A stretch of 38,502 nucleotides of DNA from Streptosporangiaceae bacterium (GCA_025964715.1 JAOPYH010000135.1:1-38502), one strand, 5' to 3'. Positions 1 to 8,259 are shown, counted from the first letter of the stretch. Notes: generated by a model not told the origin, from the letters alone. A program made the numbers and translations.

Positions 1-761
1 CGCATCTCATCAGACTCGATGCCCCTTAGAGCGTCGTAGTCAAGCACGACACAGCGGATACCCCGATCTTCGGCGAGCGTCCTGGCCTGCGGAGCGATGC
101 TCTGAGCAGCCAGGACGCCGCCCACGGGCGCGATCGTCGTGTCTCGGTTCAGGAACTCCAGGTACCTCGTGAGCTGCTCTACGGCGTCGATTGTGGCCCG
201 TCGCTTGACCTCTACGGCCCAGTGCCTAGGCTTGACCGTAGCGAGTTCTTCGCGGGACATGGCCCCGTCGATCTCGCCGCGCCGCTTGATCTCCACGGCC
301 ACGGTCCCGTGCGCGGAGTCGCGGCACAGGATGTCGACCGGGCCGATGGCGGTCGGGTACTCCCGCCGCACCAGCGTCCAGCCCTGGCCGAGCGTGGTGA
401 TGTGCTCGGCCAGGAGCTCCTGCAGGTGTGCCTCGACGCCGTCCTTGCGCAGACCCGGGTCCAGCCCCAGCTGATGACTGGAGTCGTGCAGGATCTCCTC
501 GATGGTGAGGATCAGCCGCTCGCCGGACTTGCTGTGGGTGACGGTCCACCGTGCGATGGCATTGCCGCCGTCATCATCGATGGCCTCCTCGCGGAGGGTG
601 CACGGGGGGTTCATCCAGTTCAGCGGCTTGAAGGCACGGTCGTCCGCGTGAATCGATACCGACTTGTCGGCCTTTATCAAGACAAGGCGCGGAGCCATGG
701 GGAGATGGGCCGTGAGGCGGCCGACGTAGTCGACGCTGCAGCGGGCGATGACGAGACGCAC
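1..761 (-). CDS. nucS: Endonuclease NucS, C-terminus beyond window edge, with internal catalytic-motif repeat
   Basis: NucS is the mismatch-specific endonuclease that gives actinobacteria their MutS/MutL-independent mismatch repair. The GTG start at 761 begins [12 protein letters not shown], the usual family N-terminus, and the frame stays open to base 1, so the last few codons lie outside. The N-terminal DNA-binding half (to about residue 110) and the PD-(D/E)XK nuclease half are both recognisable: Asp143 in PVDILC and Glu157-x-Lys159 in [12 protein letters not shown]. Oddly, about 27 residues later the motif recurs as [12 protein letters not shown] (Glu184, Lys186), and only then does the normal VEQLTRYLE continuation follow. 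In ordinary Nuc[10 protein letters not shown] follows the first motif directly. Codons after about residue 166 have visibly lower G/C at third positions than those before. A TAGGGT box (770-775) lies 8 bases before the GTG, suggesting a leaderless message. Family call sure; activity uncertain. Confidence 0.93.
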   Translation of the reverse strand, partial: MRLVIARCSVDYVGRLTAHLPMAPRLVLIKADKSVSIHADDRAFKPLNWMNPPCTLREEAIDDDGGNAIARWTVTHSKSGERLILTIEEILHDSSHQLGLDPGLRKDGVEAHLQELLAEHITTLGQGWTLVRREYPTAIGPVDILCRDSAHGTVAVEIKRRGEIDGAMSREELATVKPRHWAVEVKRRATIDAVEQLTRYLEFLNRDTTIAPVGGVLAAQSIAPQARTLAEDRGIRCVVLDYDALRGIESDEM

Positions 762-769
762 GATCCACC

Positions 770-775
770 ACCCTA
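770..775 (-). promoter_or_regulatory. Candidate -10 box for leaderless nucS
   Basis: On the minus strand TAGGGT lies 8 bases upstream of the GTG start, with no Shine-Dalgarno sequence between. This matches the TANNNT pattern seen before several other starts in the window. No convincing -35 was found. Confidence 0.35.
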
Positions 776-821
776 GTGAACCGGGCTGCCCGCGCGCCCG
801 CCGGCCCGTACGATCGGTTCG

Positions 822-1382
822 GTGGGACGTGTGGGACGGCCGTACGCGCCGATCATCAGGTGGCCTGTGACGGTCGAGGACCGCGCACCGGGCGACATGC
901 GCATCAGGCGTGCGGTGTTCGAAGACGACCGTGCCCTCGCGGCCCTGGACCAGTCCACGTGGGGGCCGGACAACGCGGTCAGTCCGCCCCCGCATCCGGA
1001 TGCCGCCTTCTTCGACCTCGCCAGTCCGCCTGAGCAGTTCCTGATCGCCGAGCGCTCCGGCCGGCTCGTCGGCTTCATCCGGCTGGTCCAGCCGGTCACC
1101 CTGCCCAGTGGCGACCACGTACGGCAGATCCAGGGGTTCGCCGTCGACCCGGCCGAGCAGGGCCGGGGGCTGGGCCGGATGCTGCTGGAGGCGGCTTGCC
1201 AGGAGGCCCGCCGCCAGGGCGCGCTGCGCATCACGCTGCGGGTGCTCTCGGTGAACGCCCGGGCCCGGAGGCTGTACGAGGCGGCGGGGTTCGCGGTCGA
1301 AGGCGTCCTTCCGGACGAGTTCTTCATCGAGGGCCGCTATGTGGATGACGTCCTGATGGGCCGCAGCGTCCCCAGGACCTGA
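822..1382 (+). CDS. GNAT family N-acetyltransferase
   Basis: A GCN5-related acetyltransferase that would transfer an acetyl group from acetyl-CoA to an amine; substrate unknown. The GNAT fold runs from [11 protein letters not shown] (residue 26) to the end. The acetyl-CoA pyrophosphate loop is seen as EQGRGLGRM (about 112-120), and the typical late motif [13 protein letters not shown] is at about 145-157. It is divergent from nucS. The start is uncertain: GTG 822 is preceded at 7 bases by TACGAT (809-814), fitting the leaderless pattern, while GTG 867 and ATG 897 give shorter proteins that still hold the whole domain. I chose 822 for the promoter pattern. Confidence 0.85.
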   Translation: MGRVGRPYAPIIRWPVTVEDRAPGDMRIRRAVFEDDRALAALDQSTWGPDNAVSPPPHPDAAFFDLASPPEQFLIAERSGRLVGFIRLVQPVTLPSGDHVRQIQGFAVDPAEQGRGLGRMLLEAACQEARRQGALRITLRVLSVNARARRLYEAAGFAVEGVLPDEFFIEGRYVDDVLMGRSVPRT

Positions 1383-1519
1383 TTCCGGTGTGCCCCTGAG
1401 GCCTCTGTGGCCGCTGGGAAAGGGCCGGGGGACCGGCACTGACATGTGGCCTAGACGTTGTGCCTCGCACTGATTAACGTCGCAGAGGCGGGTTACTCCC
1501 GACGGAGAAAGGAACCCCC

Positions 1520-1912
1520 ATGTCCCTCGACGTGTCTCCCGAACTCCTCGAAACGGCCGAGCGCGGTGACGTCGACGACGCGGCTTTCGTCGACTGTATT
1601 CGGACATCGCTTCCGTACGCCTGGGAAATGATCAGCGGTCTCGTCGCCCGGCTCCAGGTGGACGGTGGGGAGTTCGCCGACAACCAGACCCCTCCACCGG
1701 ACGAGCAGGCGCGCGGCCAGCTGCTGCGGGTGCTCGCCAGCGACGCGATGCGCGACACGCTCGAGCGCTACTTCGGCGTCAAGCTCGCGTTCCAGAACTG
1801 CCATCGCGTCGCGGTGTTCCCGGCCGCCGGGGCGAAGGGTGAGACCTACCGCCGGTTCGTGACGCCTCGCGCGCAGATCCTCAACCAGTCCCCGGAGCTC
1901 CGCGACTGCTGA
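1520..1912 (+). CDS. SCO5389 family protein
   Basis: A 130-residue conserved actinobacterial protein of unknown function. The sequence matches what I know of the Streptomyces SCO5389 family almost throughout: [11 protein letters not shown] at the start, the [13 protein letters not shown] and [20 protein letters not shown] blocks in the middle, and the C-terminal [10 protein letters not shown]. It has no signal peptide or membrane segment and is probably cytoplasmic. The start is fixed by an AAAGGA ribosome-binding site about 8 bases upstream. Its closeness to nucS is conserved in Streptomyces as well, but I know of no demonstrated functional link. Confidence 0.9.
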   Translation: MSLDVSPELLETAERGDVDDAAFVDCIRTSLPYAWEMISGLVARLQVDGGEFADNQTPPPDEQARGQLLRVLASDAMRDTLERYFGVKLAFQNCHRVAVFPAAGAKGETYRRFVTPRAQILNQSPELRDC

Positions 1913-1925
1913 CCTACCCCTTCTC

Positions 1926-1971
1926 GCCGTGATCTTGCAGTTGTTCGGACGAACGACTGCAAGATCACGGC
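1926..1971. terminator. 46-bp near-perfect palindrome, likely bidirectional terminator
   Basis: Two 16-base arms (GCCGTGATCTTGCAGT and its complement) flank an inner GTTCG/CGAAC stem with one mismatch pair and a GA tip. The hairpin falls exactly between the converging SCO5389-family and LLM oxidoreductase genes, as expected of a two-way terminator. There is no T-run, which is usual in high-GC actinobacteria. Such a long, AT-mixed stem could also be a dispersed palindromic repeat. Confidence 0.75.
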
Positions 1972-1987
1972 ATGGGAGCGAGCAGCC

Positions 1988-2980
1988 TCAGGGCGCAGCG
2001 GCCCGCACGTGCGGGAGCACTTCTGCGCCGAGGCGGGCGATCGTCTCGAGGGTGCGCTCCCGGGAGCCGGTGCAGTCCACCAGCAAGATGATGTGGCGGA
2101 TGCCGGTCTTCGCCATGGTCTCCGACAGCGCGGCGACGCAATCGTCCGGGGCGCCCACCGGATGCAGGCCGCACAGCAGCCTGGTGTACTCCCCGGCGTC
2201 CCGCGGGGCGCGCGGCCGGCCGTCGACCGGGACATAGCCGTCCAGCCCGGGACCGAGCCAGCGCGGCAGTTCCCGATTGACGAGCCGCACCGCCTCCGCC
2301 CGGGTGTCCGCCACATGGGCGATCCCGGTGGCGATGTGCCGCGCTGGACCGCCGGCCTGGGCATAGCGGGCTACGGCCTCGGCCTTCTCGGCGTCCCCGG
2401 CGTGCATGCCGAGCAGCATCGGCAGCCCGCGCGCCGCGGCCAGCGCCTCGGTGGCCGGGGAGGTGCAGGCGACCACGACCGGGAGCGGCGCGGCCGGACG
2501 CGGCACCACTGGCACCTCGCGGAAGCTGAAGTCGCGCCCTGACCAGGAGACCCGCTCCTCCGACAGCCAGCTGAGCAGCAGATCGAGGGATTCGGGGAAC
2601 CCGTTCTCGAACCGCTCGATGCCGGTGCCGAACACCTCCAGGTCCATCCATGGCCCGCCGCGGCCCACGCCGAGCCGGAACCGGCCGCCGGACACCAGGG
2701 ACAGCAGCGCGGCCTGCTCGGCCAGCGCGACCGGGTGCTGGTTCGACAGCACGCTCACGGCCGTACCGACATCGACCCTGGTGGTGGCACCGAGCAGGTA
2801 GCCCGCCAGGGTCACGGCCGACGGGCACACGCCATAGGACATGAAGTGGTGCTCGGCCACCCACACGTCGTCGAATCCGGCATGCTCGGCGGCCACGGCC
2901 GCCTCGACCGTACGGGCGAGCGCGTCGCCGTGGCTTTGACCGGGAAATTGGCCGGCCGGCAGGAAGACCCCAAAGCGCAC
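1988..2980 (-). CDS. LLM class (luciferase-like) flavin/F420-dependent oxidoreductase
   Basis: A 330-residue TIM-barrel oxidoreductase of the bacterial luciferase superfamily. In actinobacteria many members use coenzyme F420 and others FMN; the sequence alone does not settle which, nor the substrate. Visible family features are RFGVFLPAG at the N-terminus, AEHAGFDDVWVAEHHF near residues 30-45, TSAVSVLSNQHPV-like barrel strands and the VSGGRFRLGVGRGG block around residue 100. The GTG start at 2980 is preceded by GAAGGG. The gene is divergent from the hydroxyacyl-CoA dehydrogenase with about 70 bases between, so the two may share a control region. Confidence 0.85.
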   Translation of the reverse strand: MRFGVFLPAGQFPGQSHGDALARTVEAAVAAEHAGFDDVWVAEHHFMSYGVCPSAVTLAGYLLGATTRVDVGTAVSVLSNQHPVALAEQAALLSLVSGGRFRLGVGRGGPWMDLEVFGTGIERFENGFPESLDLLLSWLSEERVSWSGRDFSFREVPVVPRPAAPLPVVVACTSPATEALAAARGLPMLLGMHAGDAEKAEAVARYAQAGGPARHIATGIAHVADTRAEAVRLVNRELPRWLGPGLDGYVPVDGRPRAPRDAGEYTRLLCGLHPVGAPDDCVAALSETMAKTGIRHIILLVDCTGSRERTLETIARLGAEVLPHVRAAAP

Positions 2981-3053
2981 GTGCCCTTCGTACCAAAGAA
3001 AGTGTCTGCGAGACTCGGGAGCCGGTGAATCGGCGGACAGGAAGTGAGCGGTG

Positions 3054-4682
3054 ATGAGCGGGTTCCGCAGGGTCGGAGTCGTCGGGCTCGGCACGATGGG
3101 TGCCGGGATCGCCGAAGTCGTGGCCCGGGGTGGATACGACGTCGTGGGCGTCGAGGTCGACGAGGCGGCGCTGGCACGCGGCCGCGCGCACCTCGAGAGC
3201 TCGACCGGCCGGGCGGTCAGGCGTGGCAAGCTGACCGAGGAGGACCAGGCCGCCATCCTCCACCGGATCGCGCCGGCCACGGACTTCACGGCACTCGGCG
3301 ACTGCGACCTCGTGATCGAGGCGGTGCCGGAGCGGCTCGCGCTCAAGCGGACGGTGTTCGCCGAGCTCGACCGGGTGTGCCGGCCGGATGCGGTCCTGGC
3401 CACCAACACCTCCTCGCTGTCGGTGACCGACATCGCCGTGACCACCGAACGCCGCGCGGCCATCGTGGGAGTGCACTTCTTCAACCCGGCGCCGGTCATG
3501 AAGCTGGTCGAGGTCATCGGCACGGTCCTGACCGAGGAGGGCAACGTGGCCAGGGTCGCCGAGTTCGTCCGTGGCCTCGGCAAGGTGCCCGTCACGATCG
3601 GAGACCGGGCCGGCTTCATCGCCAACCGGCTGCTGTTCGGCTATCTCAACCAGGCGGCGTGGATGTACGACTCCGGCCACGCGAGCCGTGCGGACATCGA
3701 CACCGCGATGAAGGCCGGGGCCGGCCTGCCCATGGGGCCGCTGACGCTGCTCGACCTCATCGGCCTGGACACCTCCCTCGAGGTCCTGGAGGCGGTCTAT
3801 CGCGAGACCCGGGACCGCAGGCACGCGCCCGCGCCGATCCTGCGGCAGCTCGTCACGGCCGGGCTGCTCGGCCGCAAGACCGGCCGCGGTTTCTACGCCT
3901 ACGACAAGCCGGGCTCGGCGGTGGTGGCCGACGGCCCGGCGGAGGCATCCCCTCAGGACCATTCGCCGGAGCCCGGGTCTCAGGCCGCCGGGCCGCCGCT
4001 GGTCGGGATCATCGGCTCGGAAGATGTCGCGCTCTCCCTCATCGAGGCCGTCGCGCGCGCGGGCCGTGAGGTCAGGTTCGTATCGTCTGATCGGCCGCAC
4101 GAGCTCGCCGGCTGCGATCTGTTGATCGAGGCGGGCGCGGAGGGCCCCGAGGCCAAGCGGGCCCTCATCGCGGCGCTGGACGACGTCGCACGGCCGGGGG
4201 CCGTGGTCGCGACCGTCGCCTCCACCGTGCCCGTGATCGACATCGCGACCGCCAGCGCACGCCCCGGAAAGGTGGTCGGCCTGCACGTCGCCGAGCCCGG
4301 CACCCAGGTGGTCGAGATCGTCTCCACGGTCCTCAGCGACCCGGACACGGTCACCCGCGCCGTCGCCTTGGCCGAAGGGCTCGGCCTGCGGCCCGTACGC
4401 TGCCGCGACCGGGCCGGGTTCATCATCGACGCGCTTCGCTTCCCCTACCTCAACGACGCCGTGCGGATGATGGACGCCGGCTATGCCGACGCCGAGTCCA
4501 TCGATGCCGCCATGACGCTCGGCTGCGGATATCCCATGGGCCCGATCACCGACCTGGGCCGGCTCGGCGCGGAGCGGGCGGACGGCGTCCTTCGGGCTCT
4601 CTACGCCGAGACCCGCGAGCCGGCGCTCGCGCCCGCACCCTTGCTGCGGGAGTACGTCACGGCGGGCCGCAGGCTCCGCTGA
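3054..4682 (+). CDS. 3-hydroxyacyl-CoA dehydrogenase with duplicated, degenerate second half
   Basis: Probable 3-hydroxybutyryl-CoA dehydrogenase, oxidising (S)-3-hydroxyacyl-CoA with NAD(P) in beta-oxidation or butyrate metabolism. Residues 1-285 form a complete enzyme: GLGTMGAG dinucleotide loop (11-18), the SSLSVTDIA strand, catalytic His141 in HFFNPAP, and the C-terminal all-alpha domain with RAGFIANRLL and AGLPMGP. After a Pro/Ser-rich linker (about 290-312) a second copy follows to residue 542, with a worn nucleotide loop (GIIGSEDVAL), a retained His411 in HVAEPG and a good helical domain (RAGFIIDALRFPYLND, CGYPMGP). Streptomyces SCO5385 has the same double layout. AGGAAG 9 bases before ATG 3054 favours that start over GTG 3051. 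Confidence 0.9.
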   Translation: MSGFRRVGVVGLGTMGAGIAEVVARGGYDVVGVEVDEAALARGRAHLESSTGRAVRRGKLTEEDQAAILHRIAPATDFTALGDCDLVIEAVPERLALKRTVFAELDRVCRPDAVLATNTSSLSVTDIAVTTERRAAIVGVHFFNPAPVMKLVEVIGTVLTEEGNVARVAEFVRGLGKVPVTIGDRAGFIANRLLFGYLNQAAWMYDSGHASRADIDTAMKAGAGLPMGPLTLLDLIGLDTSLEVLEAVYRETRDRRHAPAPILRQLVTAGLLGRKTGRGFYAYDKPGSAVVADGPAEASPQDHSPEPGSQAAGPPLVGIIGSEDVALSLIEAVARAGREVRFVSSDRPHELAGCDLLIEAGAEGPEAKRALIAALDDVARPGAVVATVASTVPVIDIATASARPGKVVGLHVAEPGTQVVEIVSTVLSDPDTVTRAVALAEGLGLRPVRCRDRAGFIIDALRFPYLNDAVRMMDAGYADAESIDAAMTLGCGYPMGPITDLGRLGAERADGVLRALYAETREPALAPAPLLREYVTAGRRLR

Positions 4683-4721
4683 CGCCTGGTGGCGGGATCA
4701 CGGGTGGTACGCCCGGGTCCG

Positions 4722-4727
4722 TACCCT
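4722..4727 (+). promoter_or_regulatory. Candidate -10 box, leaderless start of the zinc-binding protein
   Basis: TACCCT sits 6 bases before ATG 4734 with no ribosome-binding site between, so the transcript may begin at the start codon. No clear -35. Confidence 0.35.
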
Positions 4728-4733
4728 TATGGC

Positions 4734-5051
4734 ATGAGCCCCCGTAAGAACCGGCGGAACGGTGAGGACCGCCCGGCCGTCAGTGGGTCCTGGTCCGGTG
4801 GGCTCCAGCAGACCGAAGAGGGCCCGGACGGTGACTGGGTGGTCCGCACGGTGGTGCCCGCGAACGCCACCAAGCCGTACCGCTGCCCGGGCTGCGACCA
4901 GGAGATCCCGCCGGGGACAGGGCACGTGGTCGCCTGGCCGCTGGACTCGCGCGGCCTCGAGGACCGGCGGCACTGGCATCGCGGCTGCTGGCAGGCACGG
5001 CTGCGGCGTGCTCCCCGGACGCAGCGCTCTCGGGGCGCACCGCGGTACTGA
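4734..5051 (+). CDS. Small Cys/His zinc-binding protein, often annotated 'ATP/GTP-binding protein'
   Basis: A 105-residue basic protein of unknown function, conserved in Streptomyces in this same neighbourhood, where databases call it ATP/GTP-binding; I see no P-loop to support that. It does have a likely metal site: YRCPGCDQ, then about 30 residues later HWHRGCW, giving a Cys-x2-Cys and His/Cys pair that suggests a treble-clef or zinc-ribbon fold. The ends are rich in Arg, Lys and Pro and look disordered, as in nucleic-acid-binding proteins. ATG 4734 (MSPRKNRRN) is chosen over the upstream in-frame start because relatives begin at this point. Confidence 0.75.
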   Translation: MSPRKNRRNGEDRPAVSGSWSGGLQQTEEGPDGDWVVRTVVPANATKPYRCPGCDQEIPPGTGHVVAWPLDSRGLEDRRHWHRGCWQARLRRAPRTQRSRGAPRY

Positions 5052-5145
5052 CAGCGGTTTCGAGTCACTGAGTTTTGAGCCACTGTGTGTTCAGCCGCGA
5101 GACACGAGCGACTGAGTCACCGAGTCACGGACAGGGAGACAGCAG

Positions 5146-5868
5146 ATGGGGGAGATCCGCGCTGGTTCGGTGCTGCCGGCACGGCGGGAGCCGATCACGT
5201 TGAACACGGCCGACGGCCTCGAGCTGGTGGGAGAACTGGCCCTCCCGGCCGAGCGGCCGCCGGTGGCCACCCTCGTGTGCCTGCATCCGCTGCCGACGCA
5301 GGGCGGCATGATGGACAGCCACGTGCTCCGCAAGGCCGCCTACCGGCTGCCCGCGCTCGCCGGCATCGCCGTACTGCGGTTCAACACCCGGGGGACGACG
5401 TCCGAGCGGGGTAGCAGCCAGGGCGAGTTCGGCTCCGGCGAGACCGAACGCTACGACGTCGCGGCGGCGCTGGAGTACACCGAATATCACGACCTTCCAC
5501 GCCCGTGGCTGCTCGGCTGGTCCTTCGGCACCGAGCTCGCCCTCAAGTGGGGCCGCGACCCCCTGGTCGAGGGTGTGATCCTCCTGTCGCCGCCGTTGCA
5601 CCGCACGACGGATGAGGACCTCGACGCCTGGGCCGCGGACGGCAGGCCGGTGCTCGCGCTCGTGCCGGAGCTGGACGACTATCTGCGCCCGGCGGAGGCG
5701 GCTGAGCGATTCGAACGGATTCCGCAGGCTCGGGTGCACCCCGTCGACAAGGCCAAGCACCTGTGGGTCGGCGAGCCGTATGTCCGGATCGTGCTCGACC
5801 AGATCGTCAAAACGGTGGCCCCGGAGGCGTACCCGTTGCCGGTCGAATGGGACAGCGAGACCGCGTAG
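5146..5868 (+). CDS. Alpha/beta hydrolase
   Basis: A 240-residue cytoplasmic alpha/beta hydrolase related to the short-chain 'alpha/beta superfamily hydrolase' group. The oxyanion strand LVCLHPLPTQGG is near residue 45, the nucleophile elbow GWSFG is near residue 126, a candidate acid lies in VPELDDYLRP and the late His in KAKHLWVG. Substrate is unknown. GGGAG about 8 bases upstream supports the ATG. It is followed by a second, unrelated-looking alpha/beta hydrolase on the same strand after about 130 bases, so the pair may be co-transcribed. Confidence 0.85.
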   Translation: MGEIRAGSVLPARREPITLNTADGLELVGELALPAERPPVATLVCLHPLPTQGGMMDSHVLRKAAYRLPALAGIAVLRFNTRGTTSERGSSQGEFGSGETERYDVAAALEYTEYHDLPRPWLLGWSFGTELALKWGRDPLVEGVILLSPPLHRTTDEDLDAWAADGRPVLALVPELDDYLRPAEAAERFERIPQARVHPVDKAKHLWVGEPYVRIVLDQIVKTVAPEAYPLPVEWDSETA

Positions 5869-5999
5869 CCGCGTCCCGGGCCGAAACCGGACGGCGGATC
5901 ACGGCCGGACACGGCCACGGTCTCAGGAGAACGCTCATCTGGCGCGACGATGGCAATACCGGAACGCATCCCCACATGACTACAGACTGCTGGGGGACG

Positions 6000-6791
6000 A
6001 TGAGCATCTCACTGAACGCCCGCGATGTCGGGGAGGGGACGCCCCTCGTGCTGCTGCACGCCTTTCCGTTGTCCTCGGCGATGTGGCTGGCTCAGCGAGA
6101 GGCACTGGTCTCACGGTTCCGGGTCATCACCCCGGATCTACGCGGCTTCGGCGGCTCGGTCCTCGGGGACGACGAGCCCTCGATCGACGTCATGGCCGAT
6201 GATGTGGCGGCCATGCTGGACTCCAAGGGCATCGACCGTGCGGTGATCGGCGGCCTGTCAATGGGCGGCTACGTCGCGATGGCCCTCTGCCGCCGGCACG
6301 CCGAGCGAGTGCTCGGGCTGGTGCTCGCCGACACCAGGGGCGACGCCGATTCCGAGGCCGTGCGGGCCGACCGGCTGCGCGTCGCCGACCGGATCCTGGC
6401 GGACGAGAGCGTGGCGGTCCTGGTCGAGGAACTGCTGCCGCGACTGGTCGGCCCGACGACCTTACGTCAGCGCGCACTGGTGTACGGCCGGGTGCGCGGG
6501 CTCGTGCGGGCGGCACCGCCGCGGGCGGCGGTGTGGGCTCAGCGGGCGATCGCGGGGCGGCCGGAGGCCTTCGGGGTGCTGCGGGACACCCGGGTGCCCG
6601 CGCTCGTCATCACCGGCGCCGAGGACGGGCTCACCACCGAGGACGACTCCCGCGCGATGGCCGAGGCGCTCCCGAACGCGGAGCTGATGGTCATCCCGCG
6701 GGCGGGACATCTGTCCGCCGTCGAGCAGCCGGAGTTGTTCAACGAGGCGGTGGCCGAGTTCGTGTCCGCGCTCGCCCGTACGGGCTCATAG
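6000..6791 (+). CDS. Alpha/beta fold hydrolase
   Basis: A 263-residue hydrolase of the alpha/beta fold type that includes 3-oxoadipate enol-lactonases and carboxylesterases. Visible: the oxyanion segment LVLLHAFPLSSAMW, the strand RVITPDLRGFGGS, the nucleophile elbow GGLSMGGYVAMAL, the acid in ITGAEDGLTT and the catalytic His in RAGHLSAVEQPELF. Several in-frame upstream codons exist; ATG 6000 has GGGGGA just before it and starts directly at the fold (MSISLNARDVG). ATG 5976 is the alternative. The stop codon lies inside the first unit of a 21-bp tandem repeat. Confidence 0.87.
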   Translation: MSISLNARDVGEGTPLVLLHAFPLSSAMWLAQREALVSRFRVITPDLRGFGGSVLGDDEPSIDVMADDVAAMLDSKGIDRAVIGGLSMGGYVAMALCRRHAERVLGLVLADTRGDADSEAVRADRLRVADRILADESVAVLVEELLPRLVGPTTLRQRALVYGRVRGLVRAAPPRAAVWAQRAIAGRPEAFGVLRDTRVPALVITGAEDGLTTEDDSRAMAEALPNAELMVIPRAGHLSAVEQPELFNEAVAEFVSALARTGS

Positions 6792-6836
6792 GCGGCCTGT
6801 ACGGGCTCATAGGCGGCCTGTACGGGCTCAGGCGGT
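6778..6836. repeat. 21-bp tandem repeat, about 2.7 units, spanning the ends of two converging genes
   Basis: The unit GTACGGGCTCATAGGCGGCCT occurs at 6778-6798 and 6799-6819 exactly, then a third, partial copy from 6820 lacks two bases. The first copy carries the TAG stop of the alpha/beta hydrolase; the third carries the stop of the AI-2E-type gene on the other strand. The unit is G/C rich but shows no strong hairpin. Likely a slippage duplication at a convergent gene junction. Confidence 0.9.
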
Positions 6837-8144
6837 GTCCTGGCGAGGGAGCACGACCTCACGCACGATGAGGGCCACCGCGGCCGCGGTCGGGATCGCG
6901 AGGAGCGCGCCGACTATGCCGAGCAGGGTTCCGCCGATGAGCGCCGCGATGATGGTCACCGCCGGGTGGACGTCCACGGCGCGCCTCATCACCCAGGGCT
7001 GGATCAGGTGGTTCTCGATCTGCTGGTAGATGACGAAGAAGATGATGGCGGCGATGCCGGTGCCGGTGCCGGTGAAGAAGGCCACGATCGTGACGAGCGT
7101 CGCGCCGATGGTCGCGCCGACCATCGGGATGAACGCGGTCAGGCCCACGATCAGCGCGAGGGGCAGGGCGAACGGAATGTCGGCGATGAACAGGAAGCAG
7201 AACGCCGTCGTGCCCGCGATGGTGGCCACCGTGACGGTACCGGCGACGTAGCCGCCGATCCGGCCCAGGATCTCGTCGCCGAGCAGTGCCACACGGGCCC
7301 TGCGGGAGCGCGGAGCCATCCGGTAGAAGAAGTTCTTGATGGCCGGCAGCGAGCCGAGGAAGTAGAGCGTGAGGATCAGCACCGTGAGCGCGCTGAACAG
7401 ACCTCCGACGACGACCTTGCCGACCCCGACGATGCCGTTGACCGCCTGCGTGCCGAAGTTGGCGTTCGTCACGGTGTTCTGCAGCTTGCTGAGCAGCTGA
7501 TAACGCTGGTCGAGCTCCCTGATCCGCGCGTTGCCCTGCAACTGCTGGATGTACGTGGGGAGGTGGTCGATGAACGCCGAGATCTCATTGGTCAGCGGGG
7601 GCACGATGGCGAACCCGAAGCCGACGAAGACCAGCAGGACACCGAGGAACACCACTGCCACGGCCAGCCGGCGGGACACCAGCCGGCGTTGCAGGGCCTC
7701 CACGGCGGGGTTCAGCCCGACGGCGAGGAACAGGGAGACGACGACGAGGATGATCACCTGGCGTGCGCTGGTGATCGCCTGGATCAGCATCCAGGCGGCG
7801 AAGACCCCGAGCGCGCCGGTGAACCCGAAGACGAAGGGATGCGACCTGCCGAGCGGCTGTCCCGGCCGCCCGAAGGGGCGGCGCTCGTTGACGCCCGCCT
7901 CACGGTTGCGTGCCTCGATGTCGGTGAGCGGATCGGCTGCGAGCGGCTGCTCGGCCACGGACGGTGCCGCGGCGCGAGGCTCGGGCACGGACACGCCCCC
8001 GGCCTCGGTTATGGCGGGTCCGTCCTGCGGCGCGGCGGCGGATCGGACCTCTCCTGCGGGCTCATCGCTGGTGTCCCCGGTGGTCGCCGAGGATGAGGCG
8101 CCGGCTGCCGCTGTCTGGTCCGCACTGGCGCTCTTGTCTGCCAC
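6828..8144 (-). CDS. AI-2E family transporter (YdiK/TqsA-like membrane protein)
   Basis: A 438-residue integral membrane protein of the AI-2E/UPF0118 family; members export autoinducer-2 or act as sodium/proton-linked transporters, and the substrate here is unknown. About 105 N-terminal residues are a hydrophilic Ala/Glu/Pro-rich cytoplasmic tail that family members often lack. Then come paired helices (FVFGFTGALGVFAAWML, VIILVVVSLFLAVGLNP), the soluble middle region (HLPTYIQQLQ), and the C-terminal helices with the family block LALPLALIVGLTAFIPMVGATIGA and the QQIENHLIQPWVM motif. The GTG start has GAGGAG 5 bases upstream. A strong hairpin separates it from the coiled-coil gene upstream. Confidence 0.9.
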   Translation of the reverse strand: MADKSASADQTAAAGASSSATTGDTSDEPAGEVRSAAAPQDGPAITEAGGVSVPEPRAAAPSVAEQPLAADPLTDIEARNREAGVNERRPFGRPGQPLGRSHPFVFGFTGALGVFAAWMLIQAITSARQVIILVVVSLFLAVGLNPAVEALQRRLVSRRLAVAVVFLGVLLVFVGFGFAIVPPLTNEISAFIDHLPTYIQQLQGNARIRELDQRYQLLSKLQNTVTNANFGTQAVNGIVGVGKVVVGGLFSALTVLILTLYFLGSLPAIKNFFYRMAPRSRRARVALLGDEILGRIGGYVAGTVTVATIAGTTAFCFLFIADIPFALPLALIVGLTAFIPMVGATIGATLVTIVAFFTGTGTGIAAIIFFVIYQQIENHLIQPWVMRRAVDVHPAVTIIAALIGGTLLGIVGALLAIPTAAAVALIVREVVLPRQDTA

Positions 8145-8176
8145 GCCGTCTCCTCGTCGTCGCCTGGGTCTGAGAC

Positions 8177-8223
8177 ACCGGAAAGCCTAGGGCTGGTCGT
8201 TCGCCGTCCCTAGGCTTTCCGGT
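8177..8223 (-). terminator. Perfect 16-bp inverted repeat, transcription terminator
   Basis: ACCGGAAAGCCTAGGG at 8177-8192 is exactly complementary to 8208-8223, with a 15-base loop. It lies between the coiled-coil gene's stop (8260) and the AI-2E-type gene's start (8144), both on the minus strand, so it most likely ends the coiled-coil transcript. Confidence 0.8.
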
Positions 8224-8259
8224 TCTCTGTCTGTTATGCGCGCCCGAGAGAGGCGAAGA

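Noticed and set aside
183..299. An intein or a frameshift as the cause of the nucS irregularity
   Set aside because: The inserted stretch is only 27 residues and lacks intein splice motifs, and the frame is continuous on both sides with good family residues.
1965..4286. A 773-codon minus-strand frame covering the oxidoreductase and dehydrogenase
   Set aside because: It is out of phase with both recognisable proteins and has no family features; GC-rich third positions keep such frames open by chance.
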